Of a stretch of 32,795 nucleotides of DNA, positions 7,156-14,918 are shown one piece after another. Made by a program: the position numbers and the translations under genes. This stretch comes from an uncultured Fidelibacterota bacterium (GTDB lineage Bacteria; Marinisomatota; Marinisomatia; Marinisomatales; UBA1611). How positions within the stretch are numbered: the stretch's first letter is position 1; every line of letters starts with the position of its first letter. Under the pieces are notes generated by a model. The model saw nothing but the letters and a program-made list of their open reading frames with translations. It did not search any database and was not told where the DNA came from. Where the stretch lies: the NCBI GenBank assembly GCA_913043185.1, contig CAJWMI010000010.1, positions 1-32,795 of the forward strand, written 5' to 3'.

Positions 7156-7893
7156 TCACTTTTTAAATGAATAAAGATAATTATAATGTGGTAAACATTC
7201 TTCTAGTAAACTTTTATACTTGCTGGGAATTGTTTCTATAGATTCATTATATGGTTTAAATGAATCTGAGTTAATTACATTTTTATACCAATAAGGTGAC
7301 CATACCCCATCTGTTTTTCTTGATCCCCGTGGCCAGCTAAGCATTTTTTTTGAAAAATTTATCTTAAAATATTTGCACATTATCCTTAAATATTTCTCCG
7401 GATTTTTAAGAATATCTTTTGCATCAAAAACAAAAGGATATTTCCCAGTTATGTTTTTTATTTTTTCAAATAAATTCACCTGTTGGAGATAACCTAAATC
7501 ATTTATTCCATTTATTGGACTCTGCTTTGCATAACTTATGATTACATCTTTAGGATGACGAATTAATAAACAATTATTAAAGAATTTAACCCAAGCAATA
7601 TTTTTACCATTTACAATATGATGCACCATGTGCTTTTGATAGCAAATTAATTTTTTCTCAGGAATCTTACCAATGATCATTGCTACAATATCTTCCCATT
7701 TTGTACTTTGAGCTTTTATCACATCTTCTCTTCCTGGATGATCAAAGCCAGTTTTATATAAATAATAAGCATAAAAAGGTTCATCAATTACAAAAGTGTC
7801 TTCTCGATTTTCAAAGGAACGCATCATGGCAGTAGAAATATTTCTTGGTCCTGACCACATAGCTATTCTTATTTTATTTTGAGAAGTCATCAT
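7156..7893 (-). CDS. Sulfotransferase-like P-loop protein paired with an aminotransferase
   Basis: This 245-residue protein has the two PAPS-binding signatures of sulfotransferases. The 5'-phosphosulfate loop is WSGPRNISTAMMRSFENR at 13-30. The 3'-phosphate site fits R-x7-S exactly (R112 in LLIRHPKDVIIS, S120). A conserved acidic DEPFYAYYL follows at 37-45. The family transfers sulfate from PAPS to a hydroxyl or amine; the acceptor here is unknown. It overlaps the upstream aminotransferase by one base (TAATG), and the tight coupling suggests a shared pathway, perhaps sulfation of a product the aminotransferase makes. ATG at 7893 and ATG at 7890 are both possible. I recall that this kind of P-loop protein and class IV aminotransferases occur together elsewhere, but could not check it. 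It could instead bind another phosphate donor. Confidence 0.75.
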   Translation of the reverse strand: MMTSQNKIRIAMWSGPRNISTAMMRSFENREDTFVIDEPFYAYYLYKTGFDHPGREDVIKAQSTKWEDIVAMIIGKIPEKKLICYQKHMVHHIVNGKNIAWVKFFNNCLLIRHPKDVIISYAKQSPINGINDLGYLQQVNLFEKIKNITGKYPFVFDAKDILKNPEKYLRIMCKYFKINFSKKMLSWPRGSRKTDGVWSPYWYKNVINSDSFKPYNESIETIPSKYKSLLEECLPHYNYLYSFKK

Positions 7894-8786
7894 TAAGATA
7901 AATTTTTTATATCATTTGCATACAGGTTTTGTAGTTCTTTTGTTAAATATCCTTTACTCATTATTCTACCATCAATTTCAATAACAGGTATGACCCCGGC
8001 AAAAGTGCCTGTAACAAATGCTTCATCTGCATTATATACATCTTGAATTAAAAAATTTTTTTCATACACAGTAATATTATTTTCTTTACACAAATTTATA
8101 ATAGTACCTCTGGTAACTCCATTAAGACAGTATTCACCAGTAGAGGTCCAAATATCATTATTTACAACTATAAAAAAGTTCGTCGAATTACACGTTGATA
8201 CAAACCCATGTGGGTCAAACATTAATCCTTCTTCCGCTCCTAAACTTTCGGCCTCAATACAAGCACTTATACAATTCATTTTACTTAATGAGTTAATCTT
8301 AGGGTCTTGCACTGCACTATCACGACGTGTTTGTACTGAAACAAGTCGTATACCTTTATCAATAACATCTTTATTTGGCCTTTTGTATTCAGGTATTATC
8401 ACAATCGTGGGCGGGCTAATTGTAACCTTTGGGTGTTGATACGGAGTACTTTTTATCCCTCTCGATACTATTAATCTAATATGTGTATCTGATGTCATAT
8501 TATTTTCTTTTAATGTTGACCAGATTGCATTAATTATTTCTTCTTTACTCAAATGTATTTCCATTGCAATAGATTTTGCCCCAGCAAATAATCGATCAAT
8601 ATGAGTTTCTAAATGAATTAATTTATTATTATGTAATCTTATCCCCTCCCATACTCCGTCACCTAATAAAAATCCACTGTCAAATACAGATATCTTTGCT
8701 TCTGAACGATGATAATACTCTCCATTAATATAAATTTTTATATTATCATTACGGCTGTCTTTAACATAATCATGGGTTGATGCCAT
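7893..8786 (-). CDS. Class IV PLP-dependent aminotransferase (BCAT/DAAT type)
   Basis: A 297-residue fold-type IV aminotransferase. The N-terminal SVFDSGFLLGDGVWEGIR (33-50) with following LHLETHIDRL-like segment is characteristic. The PLP lysine is K163 in DPKINSLSKMN, and the phosphate-binding GITRG-like loop appears as NGVTRGTI (222-229). The usual GxVxEGxxxN segment is GFVSTCNSTN (194-203). Thr198 therefore sits where IlvE and D-amino-acid aminotransferases have the Glu that contacts the PLP ring nitrogen. The substrate cannot be read from sequence; it may be a branched-chain, D-amino or 4-amino-4-deoxychorismate-like compound. It lies 12 bases after the rlmB-like gene and overlaps the sulfotransferase gene downstream, so the three form one minus-strand operon. 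Confidence 0.85.
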   Translation of the reverse strand: MASTHDYVKDSRNDNIKIYINGEYYHRSEAKISVFDSGFLLGDGVWEGIRLHNNKLIHLETHIDRLFAGAKSIAMEIHLSKEEIINAIWSTLKENNMTSDTHIRLIVSRGIKSTPYQHPKVTISPPTIVIIPEYKRPNKDVIDKGIRLVSVQTRRDSAVQDPKINSLSKMNCISACIEAESLGAEEGLMFDPHGFVSTCNSTNFFIVVNNDIWTSTGEYCLNGVTRGTIINLCKENNITVYEKNFLIQDVYNADEAFVTGTFAGVIPVIEIDGRIMSKGYLTKELQNLYANDIKNLS

Positions 8787-8798
8787 TATAACTCCTTT

Positions 8799-9548
8799 TC
8801 AATATCTAATTTGTCGCAATCGTTCAAATAGTATAACTGAGACTGCAGCTGAAACATTAAGGGAGTTTATAGACCCCTGCATAGGAATACTTCCTAAAAA
8901 ATCACAGTGCTCAAGAACTTTTTTTCTAATCCCTTTACCTTCACTGCCAACAATGATAACAATTTTACCTGAGTAATCAATATCATTCCATAGTTTTGAA
9001 TCTAAACCATTTTCTATCCCGATAACCCAAAAATCATTTTTTTTCAAATCTTGGATTGTTCTACTAATGTTAGTTACCTCATACAAAGGAACCCCTACAA
9101 ATGCACCCTGGCTAACATTAAGAACCGTGTCTGAAATTTTAAACGAATTGTGAAGTGGAAAAATAATTCCGTCTATCCCTGCACACTCTGAGGTTCTGAT
9201 AATTTGACCTGCATTCTGTGGGTCTTCTATTTGATCAAGTATTAACAGGCATGAGTTTTGATTGGTAAAATTATTCTCCTGTATGTTTTTTACTAATGTT
9301 CCAGTAAATCTAACAACTATACCCTGAGTTCGATAACGTGCAAATCTTTCATTAAAATCACTTCTAGTTAATTGCTTAATTTTTCCACGAAATTTTTCAT
9401 AGCTAATTATTTTTTTTAATTCAGTATTCTTATCTGCAGATATAAAAATATCAATTATATCAAAGGTTGACTTATTGAGCACTGGCAAACAATTATTGAT
9501 ACCATAAATCTGGTAGACTTTTTCTCTTATATTAAATTTTATTGACAT
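8799..9548 (-). CDS. rlmB: SpoU/TrmH-family RNA 2'-O-ribose methyltransferase (RlmB-like)
   Basis: All three SPOUT knot motifs are present. Motif 1 is LDQIEDPQNAGQIIRTSECAG (104-124), motif 2 is IVGSEGKGI (199-207) and motif 3 is IPMQGSINSLNVSAAVSV (221-238). The N-terminal part (YGINNCLPVL) is a small substrate-binding domain like that of RlmB, which methylates G2251 of 23S rRNA. Length (249) fits. The enzyme works as a dimer with S-adenosylmethionine. It is the first gene of the minus-strand operon with the aminotransferase and sulfotransferase, and is divergent from tRNA(CAT). The exact RNA target is inferred; TrmH or another 23S site is possible. Confidence 0.85.
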   Translation of the reverse strand: MSIKFNIREKVYQIYGINNCLPVLNKSTFDIIDIFISADKNTELKKIISYEKFRGKIKQLTRSDFNERFARYRTQGIVVRFTGTLVKNIQENNFTNQNSCLLILDQIEDPQNAGQIIRTSECAGIDGIIFPLHNSFKISDTVLNVSQGAFVGVPLYEVTNISRTIQDLKKNDFWVIGIENGLDSKLWNDIDYSGKIVIIVGSEGKGIRKKVLEHCDFLGSIPMQGSINSLNVSAAVSVILFERLRQIRY

Positions 9549-9601
9549 TCAGCTTTAATAGTAAATTAGGAACCAATGATTACTGGATAAAACAATTATA
9601 G

Positions 9602-9631
9602 TTGTTTAATAAATGGTGTCTATTATATAAT
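9602..9631 (+). promoter_or_regulatory. Sigma-70-type promoter for the tRNA
   Basis: A perfect TATAAT (9626-9631) lies 15 bases before the tRNA 5' end, with TTGTTT (9602-9607) at 18-base spacing as a -35 element. The position suits a short 5' leader for the tRNA and possibly the exported protein behind it. Confidence 0.6.
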
Positions 9632-9645
9632 TTCTGTTCCTTTTG

Positions 9646-9719
<74 letters not shown>

Positions 9720-9754
9720 CATTGGATATCTTTAAATATAAAAAGGTTAATAAT

Positions 9755-10612
9755 ATGAAAAAGTTCTTTATTGCGCTCTTAACAATAGGATATGCATTTT
9801 CTATTAATGGTACCATCACATTCTATGATGGGACAACTTTAAAAGGCGAATTATCCTCTTCAGACACAAGATATGTTTTTATCATTCCTGATGGATTAGT
9901 AATGCCAGAGAAAATTCCGGTAGTAGATATTGAATTATTAAACTTAGACAATGGAATTGTATTAATTGAAGATGGTCTGGCACAACAAACTTATATGGAT
10001 GGAAAATTCTCTCTTATTGAAAGAAAAGAATCAGAAGAAGTTTCTATGGCAGATAGTGAAGAAGAATATGAAGATTATAGTCTTGGAAATCTTGACTACT
10101 TTTCTATGGGTGCTTTTTATGGAACGCCTGTCTACTTTAGACCTTCTCTACAATCAGATGATGGTAAAAACCCAACATCATTGCCAAATCTAGGTTTTGG
10201 TTGGTCTCTACCATATTTCCCTATTGGCCCAGTAAATATGTCTATGGGGGGGCGACTTCTTACTCTAGGATTTGATAAGGATTTCGAAACAGAAGAACAA
10301 CAAAAAAAAATTAAATCAATTACTCTAGCTGGAATATTGTTTACTGACCTACAACCAATTTTAAACTTTTTCGGGGAAAATATTCATCTCGGAATGGAAA
10401 CAGGGCTCACATATTCATTGGGCTGGGATGAAGACTATGCAGGAGGAATTGGTGGTGTTGTTGGCGGAAATTTAGATTATTGGTTTGAAGAATTACCACT
10501 AGCTATTCGTTTTTTTGGAAATGGTTATATGATTCCTATGCCAACAGAAGGAATGACAGGATTTGGAAACATTGGCGCTTCTTTAATGCTCGTTTTAAAA
10601 CGAGGTGAATAA
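9755..10612 (+). CDS. Exported beta-rich protein, likely outer-membrane associated
   Basis: The predicted protein is 285 residues with an N-terminal signal peptide (MKKFFIALLTIGYAFSING). The first domain (residues 20-85, ITFYDGTTLKGEL and so on) looks like a small beta domain. A very acidic linker follows (ADSEEEYEDYS), then a glycine-rich strand-like region with NLGFGWSLPY, MSMGGRLLTLGF and a final GNIGASLMLVLKRGE. This is the pattern of a small barrel or surface domain. The reading frame is open back into the tRNA, but ATG 9755 with AAAAGG upstream gives a proper signal peptide. The C-terminal half weakly resembles the end of the exported beta protein at 14919-16850. Function unknown. Confidence 0.7.
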   Translation: MKKFFIALLTIGYAFSINGTITFYDGTTLKGELSSSDTRYVFIIPDGLVMPEKIPVVDIELLNLDNGIVLIEDGLAQQTYMDGKFSLIERKESEEVSMADSEEEYEDYSLGNLDYFSMGAFYGTPVYFRPSLQSDDGKNPTSLPNLGFGWSLPYFPIGPVNMSMGGRLLTLGFDKDFETEEQQKKIKSITLAGILFTDLQPILNFFGENIHLGMETGLTYSLGWDEDYAGGIGGVVGGNLDYWFEELPLAIRFFGNGYMIPMPTEGMTGFGNIGASLMLVLKRGE

Positions 10613-10641
10613 ATTAAATTCATACAAGACCTTTCAACTTA

Positions 10642-11559
10642 ATGAAATATATTTTTCCTTATTTTTTTGGATTACTTCTCTCACAGACATTATATCAAGG
10701 CCCAATAAATTTTTCATATAGTGGCGCTGAAAATGGAGTTTTTTCATCAGCTATAGATGATACCACCAATATGGGTGGTGCTTTAAATATCACCATGAAT
10801 GATTCAACCTCTTTTATGATGATGGGTATTTCACCGCAAGATGAAAATGTTTTTGATCTATTTGTAACAATTTTACAGGATACTACATTCCCTGTTCAAC
10901 CTCGAACTTGGGAATGGAATGTAACTATTAGTGATCTTACCGATATCATAGTAAACCCTCTTAGCTTTCCAACATTATCTATTTTTATCCCTGGACTAGA
11001 CTCTACATTTGCTAATCAGTGGCTTTCTTTTTTTACTGACACTACTAATATTGGAGATTCACTATCATTCGATTCTTTGTCTACTTCTTTTTTTGAAAAT
11101 TTAATAGATGATATGTATATAGGTACCCAAGGAAATATTGAAATAACAGATGTAAATGAACAAGGAATATTCGGAAATTTTAGCTGCTCAATGTGGAAAC
11201 CTCTATTTTCATTTATAAATATCACTAATGCAGAATTCAATTTTGAGCCTATTGATCTAGAAATTTTAAACACTGTGCCAAGTGTTACTATGCCAAATAC
11301 AGTAACTCTTCATCAGGCTTTCCCAAACCCGTTTAATCCTTACTCAAAAATACCATATACTGTAGACACCGGGCAAAATATCACTATTTCCATTTTTGAT
11401 ATAAAGGGGAGGCAAATTCATAGTATGGTAAATAAATATCACAATCCGGGAGGTTACATTACAAAATTCTCGGCTCAGAATATACCTAGTGGAATTTACT
11501 TTGTCGTTCTCAAAAATATAGATGGTATTCAAACACAAAAAATAATCCTTACAAAATAA
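10642..11559 (+). CDS. Secreted protein with T9SS (Por) C-terminal sorting domain
   Basis: This 305-residue protein has a signal peptide (residues 1-17). The C-terminal 80 residues form a classic Por secretion sorting domain: HQAFPNPFNP at 226-235, then ISIFDIKGRQ, a PGGY turn and the ending SGIYFVVLKN...KIILTK. Proteins of this kind cross the outer membrane by the type IX system and are usually surface-anchored or released. The cargo part (18-220) is rich in Ser, Thr, Asp and Phe and has no motif I know. It follows the previous exported gene by about 30 bases. No T9SS machinery gene is visible in this window. Confidence 0.85.
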   Translation: MKYIFPYFFGLLLSQTLYQGPINFSYSGAENGVFSSAIDDTTNMGGALNITMNDSTSFMMMGISPQDENVFDLFVTILQDTTFPVQPRTWEWNVTISDLTDIIVNPLSFPTLSIFIPGLDSTFANQWLSFFTDTTNIGDSLSFDSLSTSFFENLIDDMYIGTQGNIEITDVNEQGIFGNFSCSMWKPLFSFINITNAEFNFEPIDLEILNTVPSVTMPNTVTLHQAFPNPFNPYSKIPYTVDTGQNITISIFDIKGRQIHSMVNKYHNPGGYITKFSAQNIPSGIYFVVLKNIDGIQTQKIILTK

Positions 11560-11572
11560 TTAACGCGTATTA

Positions 11573-11896
11573 ATGAGTGAAAAGAATAAACTGGTAACAT
11601 TTGAAACCGTTAATGATCTAATGCTATTCAAATGGGAAGATGGTTTAGAATCATATATTAACCTGAAAGTTCTTAGAGAAAAATGTCCATGTGCAAACTG
11701 CGAAGGAGAAAAAGATGTTTTTGGTAATATTTATAAGAGCAGCACTAACCCGATGAATGAACAGAGTTTTTTATTAAATGGAATCCAACCAGTTGGATAT
11801 TATGCACTGAGGCCATTCTGGAACGATGGGCATCACAGCGGTATTTATTCTTTTGAATTCTTGCGAACTTTATGCGAAAATCTAGTAGAAGATTAA
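11573..11896 (+). CDS. DUF971-family protein
   Basis: This is a 107-residue stand-alone DUF971 domain, the same fold as the N-terminal region of gamma-butyrobetaine hydroxylase. The conserved pattern runs LMLFKWEDGLESYI, LREKCPCANCEGE (C40, C42 and C45), VGYYALRPFWNDGHHSGIYSFEFLR. The triple Cys and the Trp-Asp-His-Ser-Gly segment are family hallmarks. DUF971 proteins are often fused to or neighbour Mrp/ApbC iron-sulfur carriers, so a metal or cluster role is possible. No such gene is next to it here. Its stop is immediately followed by the start of the lipoprotein gene at 11897, so they are likely co-translated. Confidence 0.85.
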   Translation: MSEKNKLVTFETVNDLMLFKWEDGLESYINLKVLREKCPCANCEGEKDVFGNIYKSSTNPMNEQSFLLNGIQPVGYYALRPFWNDGHHSGIYSFEFLRTLCENLVED

Positions 11897-12907
11897 ATGA
11901 AAAGAGAGAGAAACATTAGAAGATTAAATATATTTAATTATATAATTATATTTATTATTTGTCTGATAATATCCTGTGGGGGGAAAATGTCAAAGGAGGT
12001 TACTCCATTTTATATAAAAATAAGTGGGCCAATGGCAGATAGAAAACAAGAGATCTCGGGAATGGACTGGTATGAAAATAACTTGTTCTTGCTCCCAGAA
12101 AACTTGAATGGTTATGTGTTTTTAATAAATAAATCTGATCTTGATTCAAGAATAAATAAAACTGATACCAGTGCTATAACTCCACAAAAAATAAAATTTA
12201 ATACCCCTGATTATAAAAAAAATCTCCCTGGTTTTGATTCATTTGAAGCGATTGCCTTTAGAGGTTATGAGGTCTACATATCCATTGAGATCAGATTTAA
12301 AGATGATATGGGCTGCGTACTTGCAAGAGGCCATATAGATGAAAAAACTCTCGAAATTACAATCCCTGAACAAACACTTATCCCATTTGAGGTCCCTACT
12401 TTTGTAGATAATATGTCTTATGAATCTCTGGTTATTAAAAAGAATAGAGTGTACGCATTATTTGAAGCAAATGGTGACAGTCTAATAGAGAATCCATATG
12501 TTTTATCAGTAAATGTATCTGGCAAGAATATAAAAAAACATCCAACCAGCTCTATAAATTATAGAATTGCTGATGCTACTAGAATCGATCAATATAATCG
12601 TTTCTGGGCAATTAATTATCATTACCCGGGGGATAAAAAAACACTGAAACCTAGCAAAGATTTAATGATATCTAAATATGGTGAAGGACCTACACACAGT
12701 AAATCAGAGCGAGTAGAAAGACTTGTAGAATATAAGATAAATAAAAATAGAGTTATTCTAACAAGTAATCCACATATAGAACTTGAGCTTGAAGGTGAAA
12801 AAACTTCTAGAAAATGGGAAGCTCTAGCTAGATATGGGAATAAAGGATTTCTTATTGCCACTGATAAATATCCTACCACTATCCTAGCATATGTCCCACT
12901 AGATTAA
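11897..12907 (+). CDS. Lipoprotein with a beta-propeller-like domain
   Basis: This 336-residue protein starts with a basic tail, a hydrophobic helix and the lipobox IISC (Cys27), so it should be lipid-anchored. The rest has repeated strand units such as EISGMDWYENNLFLLPEN, ESLVIKKNRVYALFEAN and WEALARYGNKGFLIATDKYPTT. The EG/EAL-plus-FLIATD endings are what one sees in propeller proteins of the phytase-like esterase or SdiA-regulated type. No catalytic motif is obvious. It sits between the DUF971 gene and the phosphodiesterase-family gene with no spacers, so the three probably form one transcript. The propeller call rests on pattern only. Confidence 0.65.
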   Translation: MKRERNIRRLNIFNYIIIFIICLIISCGGKMSKEVTPFYIKISGPMADRKQEISGMDWYENNLFLLPENLNGYVFLINKSDLDSRINKTDTSAITPQKIKFNTPDYKKNLPGFDSFEAIAFRGYEVYISIEIRFKDDMGCVLARGHIDEKTLEITIPEQTLIPFEVPTFVDNMSYESLVIKKNRVYALFEANGDSLIENPYVLSVNVSGKNIKKHPTSSINYRIADATRIDQYNRFWAINYHYPGDKKTLKPSKDLMISKYGEGPTHSKSERVERLVEYKINKNRVILTSNPHIELELEGEKTSRKWEALARYGNKGFLIATDKYPTTILAYVPLD

Positions 12908-12909
12908 AT

Positions 12910-14127
12910 TTGAAAATATTAAATCTTCTTCTTTTAATAAGCGTTTTATTCATAACGACCTTATTTCCAAATAGTAATGACCAATATGTTTTACTTATAT
13001 CGTTTGATGGGTTTCGACCTGATTACGTAGACTGGTATAATACCCCAAACCTTGATAAAATAAAATCTAACGGAGTAATGGCTAAAAAATTAAAACCAGT
13101 ATTCCCAACAAAAACATTTCCAAACCATTATAGTATCGCCACAGGAATGTATGTTGAAAATCATGGACTTATTGGTAACCAGTTTTTTGACAAAAAACTG
13201 AATGAGTTTTATCAAATAAAAGACCGAAAAAAAGTGGAAGATGAAAGGTTTTATGGTGGTGAACCAATTTGGTCCACTGCCGAAAAACAAGGATTAAAAA
13301 CTGCTTCTTATTTTTGGGTTGGTTCAGAAGCTCAGGCTGGCGGGCATTACCCATCAATATGGAAAAAGTATGACCAAAAACAATCTTTTGATGCACGGAT
13401 TGATTCAGTAACTAAGTGGTTTAATATGCCTATAGAAAATCGCCCTAGGTTAGTTATGCTATATTTTCATGAGCCAGATAATACCGGACAAAAATATGGC
13501 CCTAGAAGTAACGAAAATAAACGAATGGTAGAGTTGGTTGATAAAACTATTGGTAATATAATTAATAAACTGAAAACCTTAAATATTTATCAGAAATTAA
13601 ATGTTATAATAGTTAGTGATCATGGAATGACAGAGATTGATAAAACAAAAAAAATAGTGCTGAGTAAATATATTGATACAAAAAAAATTAAATTGGAAGA
13701 ATCAGGACCATATACATTATTATATAGTGATGATACTAATGAAATGGAGAAATCTTACTTAAAATTAAAGCAGCTACCCAATATTGATGTATATAAAAAA
13801 GAAGATATACCTGAAAAATGGCATTTTAAAAAGCACTACCGGATAAAAGAAATATTGGTCGTGGCAAAAGAAGGATGGACAATCCTTAGAGATAATATTG
13901 AAGGTGGTTATTATTTTTATTCTAAAGCTGCACATGGTTATGATAATGATTTACAAAGTATGCAGGCGATATTTTTTGCACAAGGTCCTGCATTTAAAAA
14001 AAATTATACTGTTATTAGTATAAATAATATTGATATTTATCCTCTAATTGCAAATATACTGAATATTGAACCTTATCCTGGAATAGATGGCAAACTGGAG
14101 AATGTAATTAGTCTCTTATCAGACTAA
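12910..14127 (+). CDS. Exported nucleotide pyrophosphatase/phosphodiesterase family protein
   Basis: A 405-residue alkaline-phosphatase-superfamily protein of the NPP type, with a signal peptide (residues 1-20). Motifs are LISFDGFRPDY (metal D33), PVFPTKTFPNHYSIATGMY (nucleophile T69), FHEPDNTGQKYGP (D190), VSDHGMTEI (D237, H238) and KAAHGYDND (H342). In known NPPs the position of Q194 is a zinc-binding His (EPDxxGHxYGP), so one ligand of the second zinc is replaced; the codon is CAA. The other ligands and the nucleophile are intact. The family cleaves nucleotide phosphodiesters outside the cytoplasm. The start is TTG at 12910, two bases after the lipoprotein stop, and is the only codon giving a normal signal peptide. 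Confidence 0.85.
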   Translation: MKILNLLLLISVLFITTLFPNSNDQYVLLISFDGFRPDYVDWYNTPNLDKIKSNGVMAKKLKPVFPTKTFPNHYSIATGMYVENHGLIGNQFFDKKLNEFYQIKDRKKVEDERFYGGEPIWSTAEKQGLKTASYFWVGSEAQAGGHYPSIWKKYDQKQSFDARIDSVTKWFNMPIENRPRLVMLYFHEPDNTGQKYGPRSNENKRMVELVDKTIGNIINKLKTLNIYQKLNVIIVSDHGMTEIDKTKKIVLSKYIDTKKIKLEESGPYTLLYSDDTNEMEKSYLKLKQLPNIDVYKKEDIPEKWHFKKHYRIKEILVVAKEGWTILRDNIEGGYYFYSKAAHGYDNDLQSMQAIFFAQGPAFKKNYTVISINNIDIYPLIANILNIEPYPGIDGKLENVISLLSD

Positions 14128-14139
14128 TTAATATTATTC

Positions 14140-14883
14140 TTATCTAGATTTACCCTGATTCGCAACTGATTTAATTTTATCAGATATTTTTTCTTGATCA
14201 CCTAAATAATAATGTTTTATAGGAATTAGGTCTTGATCCAATTCATAAACCAAAGGAATACCTGTGGGGATATTTAATCCAATAATATCTTCATTAGAAA
14301 CTTTATCTAAATATTTCACCAGGGCTCTTAATGAGTTTCCGTGTGCTACAATCATTATATGTTTCCCTGATTTTACTTTAGGACTAATTGTTTTTTTCCA
14401 ATATGGTAAAAATCTTGATACCGTATCCTTTAAACATTCTGAGGAAGGAAGTTCTTTATTACTCAAAGTATTATATTTTTCATCAAACCTAGGATGACGG
14501 TCATCATCCCAATCAAGCTGAGGAGGTCTAACATCATAGCTCCTACGCCAAGTCAATACTTGCTTATCTCCATATTTTTTAGCTGTTTCTGATTTATTCA
14601 ATCCCTGTAAGGCTCCATAATGACGTTCATTAAGCCTCCAACTAAAAATCGTTTCAATATTATTTTTATTCATCTGTTTTATACAAATATTCATAGTATT
14701 AATAGCCCTTTTTAAAACCGATGTATAAACCATATCAATTTTTATATTTTCCTTAAGTAATAGTAGCCCACTATCTTTAGCTTCCTGCTCTCCTTTCGTG
14801 GTAAGACCAACATCAGTCCATCCTGTAAATTTATTTTCCAAGTTCCACTTACTTTCTCCATGCCGGAGTAAAATTAGTTTCAT
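14140..14883 (-). CDS. gpmA: 2,3-bisphosphoglycerate-dependent phosphoglycerate mutase
   Basis: Interconverts 3- and 2-phosphoglycerate in glycolysis. The histidine phosphatase motif is [10 protein letters not shown] (H8 is the phosphohistidine). Next come [44 protein letters not shown] and the second catalytic His in [14 protein letters not shown]. Its length of 247 residues matches the cofactor-dependent GpmA class (about 250). AAAGG stands seven bases before the ATG. It is the last gene of the minus-strand block, 35 bases after the exported beta protein, and ends 12 bases from the convergent phosphodiesterase-family gene. Confidence 0.97.
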   Translation of the reverse strand: MKLILLRHGESKWNLENKFTGWTDVGLTTKGEQEAKDSGLLLLKENIKIDMVYTSVLKRAINTMNICIKQMNKNNIETIFSWRLNERHYGALQGLNKSETAKKYGDKQVLTWRRSYDVRPPQLDWDDDRHPRFDEKYNTLSNKELPSSECLKDTVSRFLPYWKKTISPKVKSGKHIMIVAHGNSLRALVKYLDKVSNEDIIGLNIPTGIPLVYELDQDLIPIKHYYLGDQEKISDKIKSVANQGKSR

Positions 14884-14918
14884 TATTATACCTTTATATA
14901 ATGTTTATATTTAAAATA

